Shown: positions 33,329 to 41,138, numbered from the stretch's first letter. The stretch: DNA of 50,695 nucleotides from Cellulosimicrobium marinum (GCF_020551945.1 NZ_JAJBZH010000011.1:1-50695), one strand, 5' to 3'. A program made the numbers and translations. Notes: a model not told the origin generated them from the sequence alone.

Positions 33329-33493
33329 ATGACCGCGAAGCCCGAGGGCTACTCCCTCCTCTACCGCGTGCTCCACGAGCGCTACGACACCATCCCCACC
33401 ACCCTCACCAAGGACGAAGCTCGCGCCATCAGCAACGAGGTCGATCGACAGCGCCGGACCGGTGAGCCTCCCACTGCCCCGCTCCACCACTAG
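33329..33493 (+). CDS. Small protein, 54 aa, in the palindrome array
   Basis: ATG at 33329 follows GAAAGGA at eight bases. The protein (TAKPEGYSLLYRVLHERYDT, then TKDEARAISNEVDRQRRTG) is charged and probably helical, without membrane segment or cysteines. A perfect 23-bp hairpin follows 20 bases after the stop. That combination supports a real, highly transcribed small gene. Its function is unknown. Confidence 0.65.
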   Translation: MTAKPEGYSLLYRVLHERYDTIPTTLTKDEARAISNEVDRQRRTGEPPTAPLHH

Positions 33494-33513
33494 TTCCCCG
33501 CCGCCGAGCACGT

Positions 33514-33565
33514 GGAACGGATACAGCCCCGCACCCAAACAAGGGTGCGGGGCTGTATCCGTTCC
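33514..33565 (+). terminator. Perfect 23-bp hairpin terminator
   Basis: The arms 33514-33536 and 33543-33565 pair perfectly with loop AAACAA. It lies between the convergent 54-aa gene and the membrane-protein gene (stop at 33572), so it can stop transcription from both sides. Confidence 0.8.
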
Positions 33566-33571
33566 AGGGCC

Positions 33572-34018
33572 TCACACGGCGGCCGCCCGACGGCGCCTAC
33601 TACGAGATGACATTCGCAACTCGCGACTACTGATCCTCCGCGTCCTGCCGTGGGCAATGTCCGCTGCGATCGCGCGGGCGGGTCCACCGGGGCGGGCGCG
33701 GTAGAGCAGTTGAATCTCGGCTCTGCCCGCGCCATCGGGGAACAGCGTCAGCGAGACCTCTCCGACTCCATCCGCGAGTCGCCCATCTTCCAGCTTGCGG
33801 GGACCCTGCGCGATTCCATGGCGCGGGATCATGAGGACGTCCCACGCCTCACCGGCTCCCGTCCACACCGCACACACCAGGGCTGCGCCGTTCGACAAAG
33901 ACGTACGCCGGACCTCGAACCGGCCCCTGGGCCGGCGAGACCAGCCCACGGAGCCCTGCACGGCCGCCACGATGAGCGGGCCCACGATGCCGCCCATGAG
34001 GAACGAGAGCCAATCCAT
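33572..34018 (-). CDS. Membrane-anchored protein of unknown function, 148 aa
   Basis: It begins MDWLSFLMGGIVGPLIVAAV, a single N-terminal anchor, followed by basic RRPRGRFEVRR and a compact domain (ALVCAVWTGAGEAWDVLMIP and ADGVGEVSLTLFPDGAGRAE) that looks mostly beta. The C-terminus is strongly basic. The ATG at 34018 starts the recognisable part. It lies between palindrome module B and site C. The family is not recognised. Confidence 0.6.
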   Translation of the reverse strand: MDWLSFLMGGIVGPLIVAAVQGSVGWSRRPRGRFEVRRTSLSNGAALVCAVWTGAGEAWDVLMIPRHGIAQGPRKLEDGRLADGVGEVSLTLFPDGAGRAEIQLLYRARPGGPARAIAADIAHGRTRRISSRELRMSSRSRRRRAAAV

Positions 34019-34079
34019 GCTCCTGGACCGTAGCGCCCGGTGCCCACACCAACCTCGCTCGCGGTCGCGAGCACGAGCC

Positions 34080-34170
34080 ACTCGCGCCCCTCGAGCACGC
34101 ACCATTACCAACTGAATGGTGCGAGTTGCATCTGATGCAAGAACCCGCACGCGCACGCGCACGCGCACGC
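34080..34170. repeat. Palindrome site C with upstream homology and (GCACGC)4
   Basis: TTGCATCTGATGCAA at 34126-34140 lies in GCGAGTT...AACCCGC and is preceded by about 45 bases homologous to the lead of module B. The second palindrome expected about 130 bases downstream is missing. A tandem (GCACGC)4 at 34147-34170 follows, and a GC-rich inverted repeat occurs near 34205-34245. No gene is seen in 34019-34300. Confidence 0.8.
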
Positions 34171-34300
34171 GACGATGATCTCGCCGGCGGCCGACCAATG
34201 CTCGGGCAATGCGCCGCAAGGCGCGCGGGCGCTCGCCCGCGCACCTTGCGCCAGGTAAGTCCGGAGGCCCGAAGCAACCCTGAGCGGCTCCGGGAGCCGC

Positions 34301-34471
34301 TTACGGCGTTGACGCACCCTCCGTCACACAGGCTCCCGGAGGCTCAGGTACAGGCACGACAGAACCCGCGGTGTCCGCCAGCCCACTCGGGTTGAAGACC
34401 ATGAAGGCGAGTATGACGATCCACGCCTGGTTGGGGATCGACACTGAGGTCGACTCCGAGGAAGCGGTCAC
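34301..34471 (-). CDS. Small membrane peptide, 56 aa
   Basis: GTG at 34471 has a good ribosome binding site (AAAGGAG, eight bases upstream). The peptide reads TASSESTSVSIPNQAWIVIL and continues AFMVFNPSG, giving one membrane-spanning stretch (about 16-28), then a Pro/Val tail with one Cys. The leader upstream contains two long hairpins. It could be a leader-type or toxin-like peptide, but nothing identifies it. Confidence 0.55.
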   Translation of the reverse strand: MTASSESTSVSIPNQAWIVILAFMVFNPSGLADTAGSVVPVPEPPGACVTEGASTP

Positions 34472-34850
34472 GGGTGTTCTCCTTTCATCGGGAGGTTCAC
34501 CCACGCGCCAGGCACGCCAACCAAGGCCTGCTACCGTGTGACTGTGGGACAGTAGGCGGGCGAGCGGGTGAACCTCGTCACTTGTTCTTCTGCGGACAGG
34601 GCCGGACTCAGTTGCAGCTGAGACCCGGCCCTTCGTCTTCTCCACCCCCGAGCATCGAATACTCGGTTAGGACGTGGAGATGAACGAAGTCCCGGTCGCG
34701 TTGTGACCTGCCATGACTCTAGTACGTGGGGTGCACCCCTTTCGGGAAACTACCCAGCCCTGTAGCACCGACCACCGCACTTCGCACCGCGCACGGCGCG
34801 CACGGCCGGAGCTCATGCACCTGATCGACGTGGTGCCGTGGATGCGCAGG
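34472..34850. other. Structured gene-free segment with two long hairpins
   Basis: GGAGGTTCACCC near 34490 can pair with GGGTGAACCTC near 34575. A second hairpin at about 34602-34636 pairs AGGGCCGG with CCGGCCCT around an inner CTCAG/CTGAG stem. This may be the leader of the 56-aa gene or a small RNA on either strand. From 34640 to 34850 I see nothing definite. Confidence 0.45.
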
Positions 34851-35145
34851 TCACCGCCCGGCCACGCGCGAAGTCACCGCCTGGCCACGCGCGAAGTCAC
34901 CGACCACGAGTCCAGTTTGCGACGCGACGAGCAGCGCGTACGTCTTGATGTTGAACGGCACGCCGAGGAAGAGGCCGACACGATGTGCCGCCTTGAGGTT
35001 GGGGATCGACGCCGTCCGTCCGGCACCACCCTCCCCGGCGAGGTCAACGCGCGACCGGCTCAAACTCGCATCGACGTCGCCCACTCTTCCCAGATCGTCA
35101 CGGCGCGTTCGACGCTGTCGTCGCCTCCACCGTCCATGTACTCGA
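34851..35145 (-). pseudogene. Thymidylate synthase (thyA) remnant
   Basis: The minus strand reads DDSVERAVTIWEEWAT (35130 downwards), which matches the VTIWDEWA motif of ThyA. After a stop and a gap of most of the enzyme it reads RVGLFLGVPFNIKTYALLVA SQTGLVVGDFA (two adjoining segments), which matches the late LFLGVPFNIASYALL motif. The catalytic cysteine region is absent, so no enzyme can be made. A 20-base tandem duplication (34860-34879 and 34883-34902) lies at its end. The gene may come from a phage or an earlier plasmid. Confidence 0.6.
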
Positions 35146-35237
35146 CCGGGCTGCTAGCCAAATGAGCTCACGAGCTCTGTTCAACGTGCGACTCGCACGT
35201 CCCGAGTACGTACGCTCACCGGTCAACGAGTACGGGT

Positions 35238-35252
35238 TTGCATCTGATGCAT
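35238..35252. repeat. Palindrome site D, degenerate
   Basis: TTGCATCTGATGCAT has the common core with one mismatched end base. It lies just before the end of the zeta toxin gene and may mark the right border of the cassette-like region. The partner palindrome at 130 bases is missing. Confidence 0.65.
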
Positions 35253-35287
35253 AACCGCGCGCCGACGCTCCCGGTGGAGCGCCGTGG

Positions 35288-36295
35288 CTAACGCTGCGGC
35301 CCGTTCTCTCGTTCCGGACGGTCGCCTTGTGGGCGGCGTCGCTGGAAGCTCGTCGACGATCGCCGATGCGAGTCGATCACGGCGTACTCCAGCAGTTCGC
35401 CCCCTCGCTGCAGTCGGCCCGTGTCGACCTCGACCTGCATCGCCGCGCCCTGGGCTGAGGTCCAGAAGCGACGGTGGCGCAGTACAGCGGGGCAACCGGC
35501 GGCCAGCGCCGTAGCGGACGCCTGGGAGCGCGCACGACCATCCGGGCCGTCGAAGACATCGCGGGCGTAGACGCTCGGGACCCATCGGCCACCGAGCCCT
35601 TCCCGTGTCAGGACGGCCCCCTCGTAGGACTCGCGCCAGCGCTGGGCGATGCGGGCCTGGGACAGCTCGTAGGGGACTTCAACGTCGACGACCTCGACCT
35701 CGTAGCCGGCGGCCGCGAGGCGTTCGCCGAGGGCGAGCGCGGCGTCGGGCTTGGAGAGGACCGAGTCGATGACGATGTTCGTCCCTTCGCGCAGGGCCTC
35801 GTCACGGAGCAGGCGGGCAAGGTGTGAGGACTCCTCGTGCACGAGCGCGGCGAGCTCGAGGGGGTAGAACGGTTCCCCCGCGGCCTCACGCTCGCGCACG
35901 GCGTCGGGCTTGAGGAAGGCGTCGTAGCTGCCGTCGGCCAGGGCTTCGCGGAGCAACTTTTCCTTGAACTTGTCGGCGTCGACGACGAGCCAGGCGCTCT
36001 TGTCGAGCCCGAGGACGTTCTTCTGGATGTGGCCCTTGCCTGCCCCGGGCGGACCGGCGAGCACGATGGCCTTGCCGTCTTGGCGCGCCCCGGGCGCCTC
36101 TGCGCGTGCTTCGTCGCGCAGGCGGCGCCAGAGGGCGCGCCGACCGGCTGTCGGTTGGTCGACCTGCCCTTCGATGAACCACGCGGGGTTGTTCAGCGTG
36201 GAGTGCGGCCCGTCCTTGTCGAGCGGGCCCCCGGCACGGGAGAACTCTCGGACGGTCTCACGGTGGGCCGCGTGCAGGTCGTGGTCGTCGTTCAC
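35288..36295 (-). CDS. Zeta toxin family kinase
   Basis: The 335-aa protein has Walker A GPPGAGKGH within KAIVLAGPPGAGKG (about 78-92), then WLVVDADKFKEKLL with the expected substrate-binding/catalytic Asp, and NIVIDSVLSKPDAALALGER, typical of zeta toxins. Zeta toxins phosphorylate UDP-N-acetylglucosamine and so block cell-wall synthesis. The start is GTG 36295, 17 bases after the stop of the HTH protein, which is its likely antitoxin. The basic, Arg/Gln-rich C-terminal tail is long. The pair would stabilise the plasmid. Confidence 0.85.
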   Translation of the reverse strand: MNDDHDLHAAHRETVREFSRAGGPLDKDGPHSTLNNPAWFIEGQVDQPTAGRRALWRRLRDEARAEAPGARQDGKAIVLAGPPGAGKGHIQKNVLGLDKSAWLVVDADKFKEKLLREALADGSYDAFLKPDAVREREAAGEPFYPLELAALVHEESSHLARLLRDEALREGTNIVIDSVLSKPDAALALGERLAAAGYEVEVVDVEVPYELSQARIAQRWRESYEGAVLTREGLGGRWVPSVYARDVFDGPDGRARSQASATALAAGCPAVLRHRRFWTSAQGAAMQVEVDTGRLQRGGELLEYAVIDSHRRSSTSFQRRRPQGDRPERENGPQR

Positions 36296-36312
36296 GCCCG
36301 CGAGTTAAACGG

Positions 36313-36771
36313 TCAGCGCGCAGAGCGTCCAGTCTTGGCGGCGAGCACTGCGTCGTAGGTGTCGCCGTCGAGCAGGCCGTCGTCGAGCGCGCGGCCGACC
36401 TCCTCGAACGTGCCGGCGATGTCCTCGACCAGCCAGTCGAACCCGTCGGTCTTCGGCGTGTTCGCGTACGGCCAGCGCGCGAGCTCGTCGATCACGCGGT
36501 CCCGGTCGATCTGCCCGGCGACGTATCGCTCGGCGATCTCGTACGGGCTGGCACCGCTGAACCCGTCTGGCAGGTTCGGGACTCGCGCGGCGGCCCGCAG
36601 CTTCTTGTTCACCGCCGGCTGGCTGATCGCGAGCACCTGTGCGATCTCGGTCTGCGTCATCGTGTCAGCGAGGCGGCGGACCAGGCGCAGCTCGTCGAGC
36701 CGGTCGACGACCTGACGATGCCGCAGCCGAACGACGGCGCGGACGTCCGGGTCTTCGGTCGTGCTCGTCAT
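36313..36771 (-). CDS. HTH protein, likely antitoxin of the zeta toxin
   Basis: The 152-aa protein has a helix-turn-helix at about residues 38-62 (TQTEIAQVLAISQPAVNKKL). The second half has an IAERYVAGQIDRDRVIDELA helix and TFEEVGRALDDGLLDGDTYD, a domain often paired with zeta-type toxins. ATG at 36771 is chosen because a perfect GGAGGTGATC site lies before it. The promoter region just upstream has GTTATA-N8-TATAAC. It probably binds the toxin and represses its own operon. Confidence 0.75.
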   Translation of the reverse strand: MTSTTEDPDVRAVVRLRHRQVVDRLDELRLVRRLADTMTQTEIAQVLAISQPAVNKKLRAAARVPNLPDGFSGASPYEIAERYVAGQIDRDRVIDELARWPYANTPKTDGFDWLVEDIAGTFEEVGRALDDGLLDGDTYDAVLAAKTGRSAR

Positions 36772-36784
36772 GGGGATCACCTCC

Positions 36785-36804
36785 GTTATAGCCTAGGTTA
36801 TAAC
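36785..36804. promoter_or_regulatory. Operator/promoter of the zeta toxin-antitoxin operon
   Basis: The inverted repeat GTTATA-N8-TATAAC lies directly upstream of the ribosome binding site. The arms resemble -10 elements on both strands. A likely autorepression site for the HTH antitoxin. Confidence 0.5.
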
Positions 36805-36847
36805 AGCGGGGGCGGGATGGCGAACTGCGACGAGGAGGGACACCGGG

Positions 36848-37531
36848 GTGCGACGTGTACGTGTCTGGGAAGTGCCGAGAGTGGCGTGGACGCTTGCGCT
36901 GGCCTTCGCGGGTGAGGACCCCGACGAGGCGCCGATCCCCCGACACGTGCGCAGGACGATCGCGAGCACGACGGCGGCCGGTCTCGCGGCGACGGTGCTG
37001 CTGCAGCTCGGCGATCACTACAGCAGCCGTGACGGCCTCGTGGTGGCGTGTCTGCACCGCCAAGGCTGGCGGAGCGCCCTGGTCGCGGTCCCGATGCTCG
37101 TCGTGCTGGTAGCCCTCACCGCCATCGCCGAACTCGGCAGCGGGATGGTGGCCACCGCCGCCCTTGTGCTCGTCGCTGGGTGGATCTTTGCCACTCTCGC
37201 CATGGTCGGTGGACTTGGGTACGCCCGACGCCGATACCGTCCAGGCGCCCCGTCCTGGAGGCTCCACGCACCGCTCGCGACGTGGACGCTCTCGAACGTC
37301 GCGGTCCGCCCGGGGGCGTCGCCGCTGAGGTTGTTCGAAGTGCGGGCGCTCCTGCATGGGAACCTCCAACTGGGCGCCACGGTCGCCTGCGTTGCGGGCT
37401 CCAGCCGTACGGGCCGGGCATACGAGAAGTGGCACTTCGTGCGGGTCGGGCCGGGTGACGCCCGGATGGTGCTCACGGTCCTTCCTGAGCACCAGCCGGA
37501 CACCGTGAAGGTCTCGCCCCGCGCGCGGTGA
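36848..37531 (+). CDS. Membrane protein of unknown function, 227 aa
   Basis: GTG at 36848 starts behind a weak GAGGG. Three hydrophobic stretches (about 41-56, 77-98 and 101-122, such as ALVAVPMLVVLVALTAIAEL) are followed by a soluble domain with LHAPLATWTLSNVAVRPGAS and YEKWHFVRVGPGDARMVLTV. It is transcribed away from the toxin-antitoxin operon and towards the relaxase gene end. The soluble part might be GNAT-like, but I cannot establish it. Confidence 0.55.
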   Translation: MRRVRVWEVPRVAWTLALAFAGEDPDEAPIPRHVRRTIASTTAAGLAATVLLQLGDHYSSRDGLVVACLHRQGWRSALVAVPMLVVLVALTAIAELGSGMVATAALVLVAGWIFATLAMVGGLGYARRRYRPGAPSWRLHAPLATWTLSNVAVRPGASPLRLFEVRALLHGNLQLGATVACVAGSSRTGRAYEKWHFVRVGPGDARMVLTVLPEHQPDTVKVSPRAR

Positions 37532-37552
37532 CCGGCCTGCGACGTCGAGCCG

Positions 37553-39109
37553 TCAGTCGCGTTCGACCCCGTCCCGGCCATCGCGCGACGGTCCGCGATC
37601 GGCCGGCCGACGTGTCGCGTGCGCCGGGACCGGCCTACTGCTCGCACCGCTCTGGACTGCGCGCTCGAGCTGTGGCACGGCCCGCGCTACTGCCGCGAGT
37701 GCCTGGTTGGTTCGGGCCGCCGCTTGCACCTGTCCGCGCAGCTCTTGGGCGTGCGCGATCGCGCGCGCCGCGCGCTCGGCCTGTCGCAGCACGGCGATCC
37801 AACCCACCTTTGCGTCGCGGCTCGTCGCCCGCGCCACCAGGCGTGAGGCGTAGGCGGCGTTCAGCGACGCCCGCTCGCTCTTCTCCCGCTCCCTGTGCGC
37901 GAAGTCGTGCGCGGGCGGTTGGGCTGCTCGAGCCAGGGCGTCTGACGCCTCCTGGAGCGGTCCTGGGCGGTCCTTCTCCAGAGCTAGCGACGCGCGCGCG
38001 AACACGCCGGCGACGTCGAGCGCAGCGACCCGCTGCTCTGCATCTCCGAGCCGACCGGTCATCCCGTGCAGGGCGCGGGCGGCGTCCGCGGGCGGGGTGT
38101 TGGCCGCGACCTTCCCTGCGACTGTGGCGCCTTCCCAGCGTTCGGTCCACGCGGTCGTGAGCCCCGGGTCGCCGGCGACGTCGACGCCCCACCGCGTGCG
38201 GAGCTGGCCGAGCGCGAGAGTCCGGTCGAGCTTCCCCGCACCGAACCACACGGGGTCTTCGCGACGCCCAGCGACAACGTTGGGGACCAACGCGACGGAG
38301 TAACCCACGACGCGTTCACGGCCGCCCTCGGCGTACCTCGGGCGGACCAGGACGCGGGCATCCTTCAACGCGTCCAGGTATTCACGTTCACCGCTCGAGC
38401 CCGCCGCCGCGGCGCGCACGCGGCGGCGCAGCTCCTCGCGAGCGGGAAGCGCGACGGCGGCCCGCTCAGCCCGGTTGAGCTCGCCCGGCTTGGCCCCGGC
38501 AAGAGCTCCGCGGCCGCTCTCGCGGGACTCCAGGACGACGAGGCCATGTCGCTTCTCGAGGGTGTTCGCCAGCTGCTGCGCACGCGGGAAATCTTTGTGC
38601 ACGCGCGCCTTCGTGCCGTCCTCTCTGACGAGGTTGACCACGACGTGGACGTGGTCGTTCCCGTTGCTCGACAGCCCGTGCCGGACCGCGACCCAGCGAC
38701 ACCCCGCTCCCCCGTCCTCGTCGCCGGCGAAGCCCATCCCCTCGACGAACTCGGTGGCGATCTGACCCCACTGCGCGTCGCTCAGCTGGCCCTCGGATGC
38801 GTCGAGCGAGAGCGAGCAGTGCCACACGTGGGCGTCGCTGTCTCCCACCTTGACCATGGCCTGCTCGGCCTCGCTCCACTCCTTCACGGGCATGGTCACC
38901 CGCGTGCCGAAAACTCGCCGCGGCTGGTCGAGCTCGTTCGCGATGTCGAGCGCGTCATCTGTCGAGAGCTGCCGCGACCCGACGCCCTGCACAACGACAT
39001 CGTGTCCAGCCACGACGTGCGGGTTGCTGTGCTCGTTGTGCCGCCCCTCACCCGCGAGGTAGACCATCAGCCCGGCGACTCGGGCACCACGGGTGATGTT
39101 GGGGATCAC
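37553..39109 (-). CDS. Relaxase (MobA/VirD2-like)
   Basis: The 518-aa relaxase nicks oriT and leads the strand through the T4SS. Residues 90-165 contain HVWHCSLSL (94-102) and NDHVHVVVNLV (151-161), the HxH metal site of relaxases. The candidate catalytic tyrosine is Tyr17 in LMVYLAG near the N-terminus. The C-terminal 250 residues are Ala/Arg-rich and helical, with no helicase or primase domain. GTG 39109 overlaps the MobC stop by four bases. Together with VirD4 and VirB4 it makes the plasmid potentially self-transmissible. Confidence 0.85.
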   Translation of the reverse strand: MIPNITRGARVAGLMVYLAGEGRHNEHSNPHVVAGHDVVVQGVGSRQLSTDDALDIANELDQPRRVFGTRVTMPVKEWSEAEQAMVKVGDSDAHVWHCSLSLDASEGQLSDAQWGQIATEFVEGMGFAGDEDGGAGCRWVAVRHGLSSNGNDHVHVVVNLVREDGTKARVHKDFPRAQQLANTLEKRHGLVVLESRESGRGALAGAKPGELNRAERAAVALPAREELRRRVRAAAAGSSGEREYLDALKDARVLVRPRYAEGGRERVVGYSVALVPNVVAGRREDPVWFGAGKLDRTLALGQLRTRWGVDVAGDPGLTTAWTERWEGATVAGKVAANTPPADAARALHGMTGRLGDAEQRVAALDVAGVFARASLALEKDRPGPLQEASDALARAAQPPAHDFAHREREKSERASLNAAYASRLVARATSRDAKVGWIAVLRQAERAARAIAHAQELRGQVQAAARTNQALAAVARAVPQLERAVQSGASSRPVPAHATRRPADRGPSRDGRDGVERD

Positions 39110-39507
39110 GGGCGCTGTCCCTCTGCCTCACGCAGCGCCGCACCGACCCGCGCACTCACCGTCTGAACCGCGCGCAACGTCTCGTCCAGCTCCGCCTGAA
39201 CCTCCCCGGTCGCGTTCGTAGCACGGGCGATCTGGTTGAGGTTGTTCGACACGGCCGCGAGAAGCCGTCGCGCGTGAAAGAGCTCGGTCAGGTGACTCGC
39301 CCGGTCCGTCGCGGTCTCGCCCTGTTCCGCCAGCGCGGACTCCACCAGAAGACGCGGGATCGTCACCCGCGCCGCCGTCGCCCGCTGAAGCAGCAGCGCC
39401 TCCTCTTCCGGTGTCACCCCGACCCGGTGGTAGTGCCGCCGTCCGCCCGGCACGTTGGCGCGACGCTGACGCTGACGCGCGCGTGCCCGCGGCATTGCTT
39501 CGGTCAT
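39106..39507 (-). CDS. mobC: MobC-like relaxosome accessory protein
   Basis: The 133-aa basic protein has an N-terminal Arg-rich region (PRARARQRQRRANVPGGRRH) followed by VTPEEEALLLQRATAARVTI (ribbon-helix-helix-like) and the MobC hallmark HARRLLAAVSNNLNQIARAT. MobC binds oriT and helps the relaxase open DNA. ATG 39507 is chosen because AGGAAGG lies about ten bases upstream. It is coupled to the relaxase gene. Confidence 0.85.
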   Translation of the reverse strand: MTEAMPRARARQRQRRANVPGGRRHYHRVGVTPEEEALLLQRATAARVTIPRLLVESALAEQGETATDRASHLTELFHARRLLAAVSNNLNQIARATNATGEVQAELDETLRAVQTVSARVGAALREAEGQRP

Positions 39508-39509
39508 CG

Positions 39510-39740
39510 TTTGCGTCCTTCCTGCCCAGCGCAGCGACCCCGAGCATCGGGGACCACACGACAAGTGTGCCATCGGCCTAGCGCAGCGTCGAGCCGATGG
39601 AGCCATTTACGGTACGTAAGTGTATAGCTTGCTCGGCTCAGGTCGTCCGCCGGGATCTGTCACTTTGCGTGCGTGACGGACATGGACTACGCCTGGATGG
39701 CGCGGCACTAGCGCGCCGCCACTGGGGCTCCGTAGCATGG
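39510..39740. other. Candidate origin of transfer
   Basis: The gap upstream of mobC carries several inverted repeats: CACAC-N5-GTGTG (about 39552-39566), CATCGGC-N15-GCCGATG (about 39570-39598) and TTACG-N3-CGTAA near 39607-39619. The last is followed by TAAGTGTATAGC. The first bases of TAAGTG match the start of known MobA-type nick regions (RSF1010 TAAGTGCGCCCT), which is suggestive only. The position between divergent mob and 39745 genes fits oriT. Confidence 0.5.
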
Positions 39741-39744
39741 CGGC

Positions 39745-40041
39745 ATGGCGAGAGAACTGGACCTAGAGGCGGCAGAAGCGAAGGCTCGTGAGTTGCTCGA
39801 TGCGCGGATCTCATCCGTGCGCGGGCTCGTCCGCGCGGCGCAGGCCGAGGCGGAGGTTCGTGCACAGATGCAGGCTGCTGAGCGTGAGCACGCGAGGGCG
39901 TACGCAGCAGCGGTCGGGGACGGCTGGACGCCCGACGAACTCCGTAAGCTCGGGCTGCAAGACCCCGAACGGAAGGCGCGCACGCCGCGGCGCCGGAGCG
40001 CGAGCGTCCGTAGCGCCGCTGCCGCCGATAGCGGCGACTGA
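39745..40041 (+). CDS. Small helical protein beside the mob genes, 98 aa
   Basis: It begins MARELDLEAAEAKARELLDA and is strongly helical (RAAQAEAEVRAQMQAAEREH), with VGDGWTPDELRKLGLQDPER and a basic tail. It has no cysteine or membrane segment. It is transcribed away from mobC across the presumed oriT, so it may be an accessory DNA-processing protein. It is closed by a strong terminator. The family is unknown. Confidence 0.65.
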   Translation: MARELDLEAAEAKARELLDARISSVRGLVRAAQAEAEVRAQMQAAEREHARAYAAAVGDGWTPDELRKLGLQDPERKARTPRRRSASVRSAAAADSGD

Positions 40042-40049
40042 TCCCACGA

Positions 40050-40087
40050 CGAAGGGCCCCAACGTGAACCTCACGCTGGGGCCCTTC
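40050..40087 (+). terminator. Hairpin between convergent 98-aa and fic genes
   Basis: CGAAGGGCCCCA and its complement form the outer stem, with an inner CGTGA/TCACG stem and loop ACC. It starts 8 bases after the stop of the 98-aa gene and lies 18 bases from the fic stop, so it serves both directions. Confidence 0.8.
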
Positions 40088-40105
40088 GCACGTCACCGTG
40101 CATCC

Positions 40106-40891
40106 CTACTCGCGACCGACCCCGGTCTCGGGTGCGCGCCCGTGGATGGGGCGCTGAGTTGCCGAACCACGCGGGGCCGTGTGCCCACCACCGCCGATGC
40201 GCCGTCCCGCCTGCGCGATCCTCACCGCTTCGAACGCGGCGACGTCGAAGCTGTCGCGCTCCGCCCTCGTGACGATGCGATGGAACATGTCCCTGAGCGC
40301 ACTCGGATCGCCTGATGCAGCGAGCCGGCTGGCGCGGTCGTTCTCCGATTCGAGGTCGCCTCGGCCGAGCGTGACACGGGTCCAGTCGACGTGGTGGCCT
40401 GACTCGCGAGCGAGGGCGGTGACGTACTCCCGCTGGGTGCGACCGTTGCCCTCGCGGAACGGATGCGCCTGGTTAGTCAGGTTATAGACCTGCGCCAGCG
40501 TGCCAGGGATGCGTTCCGGGTCGATGGAGCGCAGGTTCTCCGTCTGCGCGATCTGCTCGCCGACGGCCTGCATCGTCGGTGCGATCCGACCGAGGGGGGC
40601 GAACCACCCGTCATGACCCTTGCGGATCGACACCGTCCGCACCTCGCCGGCCCACTCGTAGACGTCCTGGAACAGGTGTCGGTGGACCGCGCGTAGCCCG
40701 TCGAGACCGTACGAGTCCGGTAGGCCGTGCTCGCGCAAGGTGAGTGCCCTGGCCTCGACCAGATGCTCCTCAGCACGACGAAGCTGTTCCGGGGTCCGAG
40801 CCCCGACGAGGTTGCGCAGAGTGCGCTTGTCCTCCAGCAGATATCCGTCCCAACGGGCGTACTCATCGCCGCTCTCCCACGGCCTGCTCAC
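40106..40891 (-). CDS. Fic-domain toxin (VbhT-like)
   Basis: The 261-aa enzyme has the full Fic motif HPFREGNGRTQR at 143-154, so AMP transfer from ATP to a target protein (for VbhT, DNA gyrase and topoisomerase IV) is expected. The flap region is GEVRTVSIRKGHDGWFAP (82-99). Only two bases separate it from the preceding antitoxin gene. There is no secretion domain, so it acts in the host cell as a plasmid addiction toxin. The C-terminal 45 residues look disordered. Confidence 0.9.
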   Translation of the reverse strand: MSRPWESGDEYARWDGYLLEDKRTLRNLVGARTPEQLRRAEEHLVEARALTLREHGLPDSYGLDGLRAVHRHLFQDVYEWAGEVRTVSIRKGHDGWFAPLGRIAPTMQAVGEQIAQTENLRSIDPERIPGTLAQVYNLTNQAHPFREGNGRTQREYVTALARESGHHVDWTRVTLGRGDLESENDRASRLAASGDPSALRDMFHRIVTRAERDSFDVAAFEAVRIAQAGRRIGGGGHTAPRGSATQRPIHGRAPETGVGRE

Positions 40892-40893
40892 GC

Positions 40894-41085
40894 CTACTCC
40901 CCCTCGCCTGCCAAGTACGCCTTGGTCCGACGGATCAACTCTTCTCCGTCAATCTCCCCGCGCACATACATGTCCTGGATCGCCCTCGCGGCGTCGTCGG
41001 TCCGTCCGCCCTCGAGCTCAGTGCTGTGTCGGATGCGCTGTGCATCGGCCGCGCGCTGGGCGCGCTCCTCGTCGCTGATCGGCAT
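40894..41085 (-). CDS. VbhA-like Fic antitoxin
   Basis: The 63-aa protein starts at ATG 41085 behind GGAGGAAGAGC. RHSTELEGGRTD (19-30) contains S21-x3-E25-G26, the (S/T)xxxE(G/N) inhibitory motif that blocks ATP binding in Fic proteins. AIQDMYVRGEIDGEELIRRT matches the antitoxin-VbhA family C-terminus. It precedes and pairs with the Fic toxin gene. Confidence 0.9.
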   Translation of the reverse strand: MPISDEERAQRAADAQRIRHSTELEGGRTDDAARAIQDMYVRGEIDGEELIRRTKAYLAGEGE

Positions 41086-41138
41086 GCTCTTCCTCCCGGT
41101 CCTGGCGCATGCCAACCTAGCCGGGCCCAGATGCCGGC

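Noticed and set aside
32200-34140. Classical integron attC sites
   Set aside because: No RYYYAAC/GTTRRRY core at the module ends and no IntI in the window; only the overall two-ended architecture is similar.
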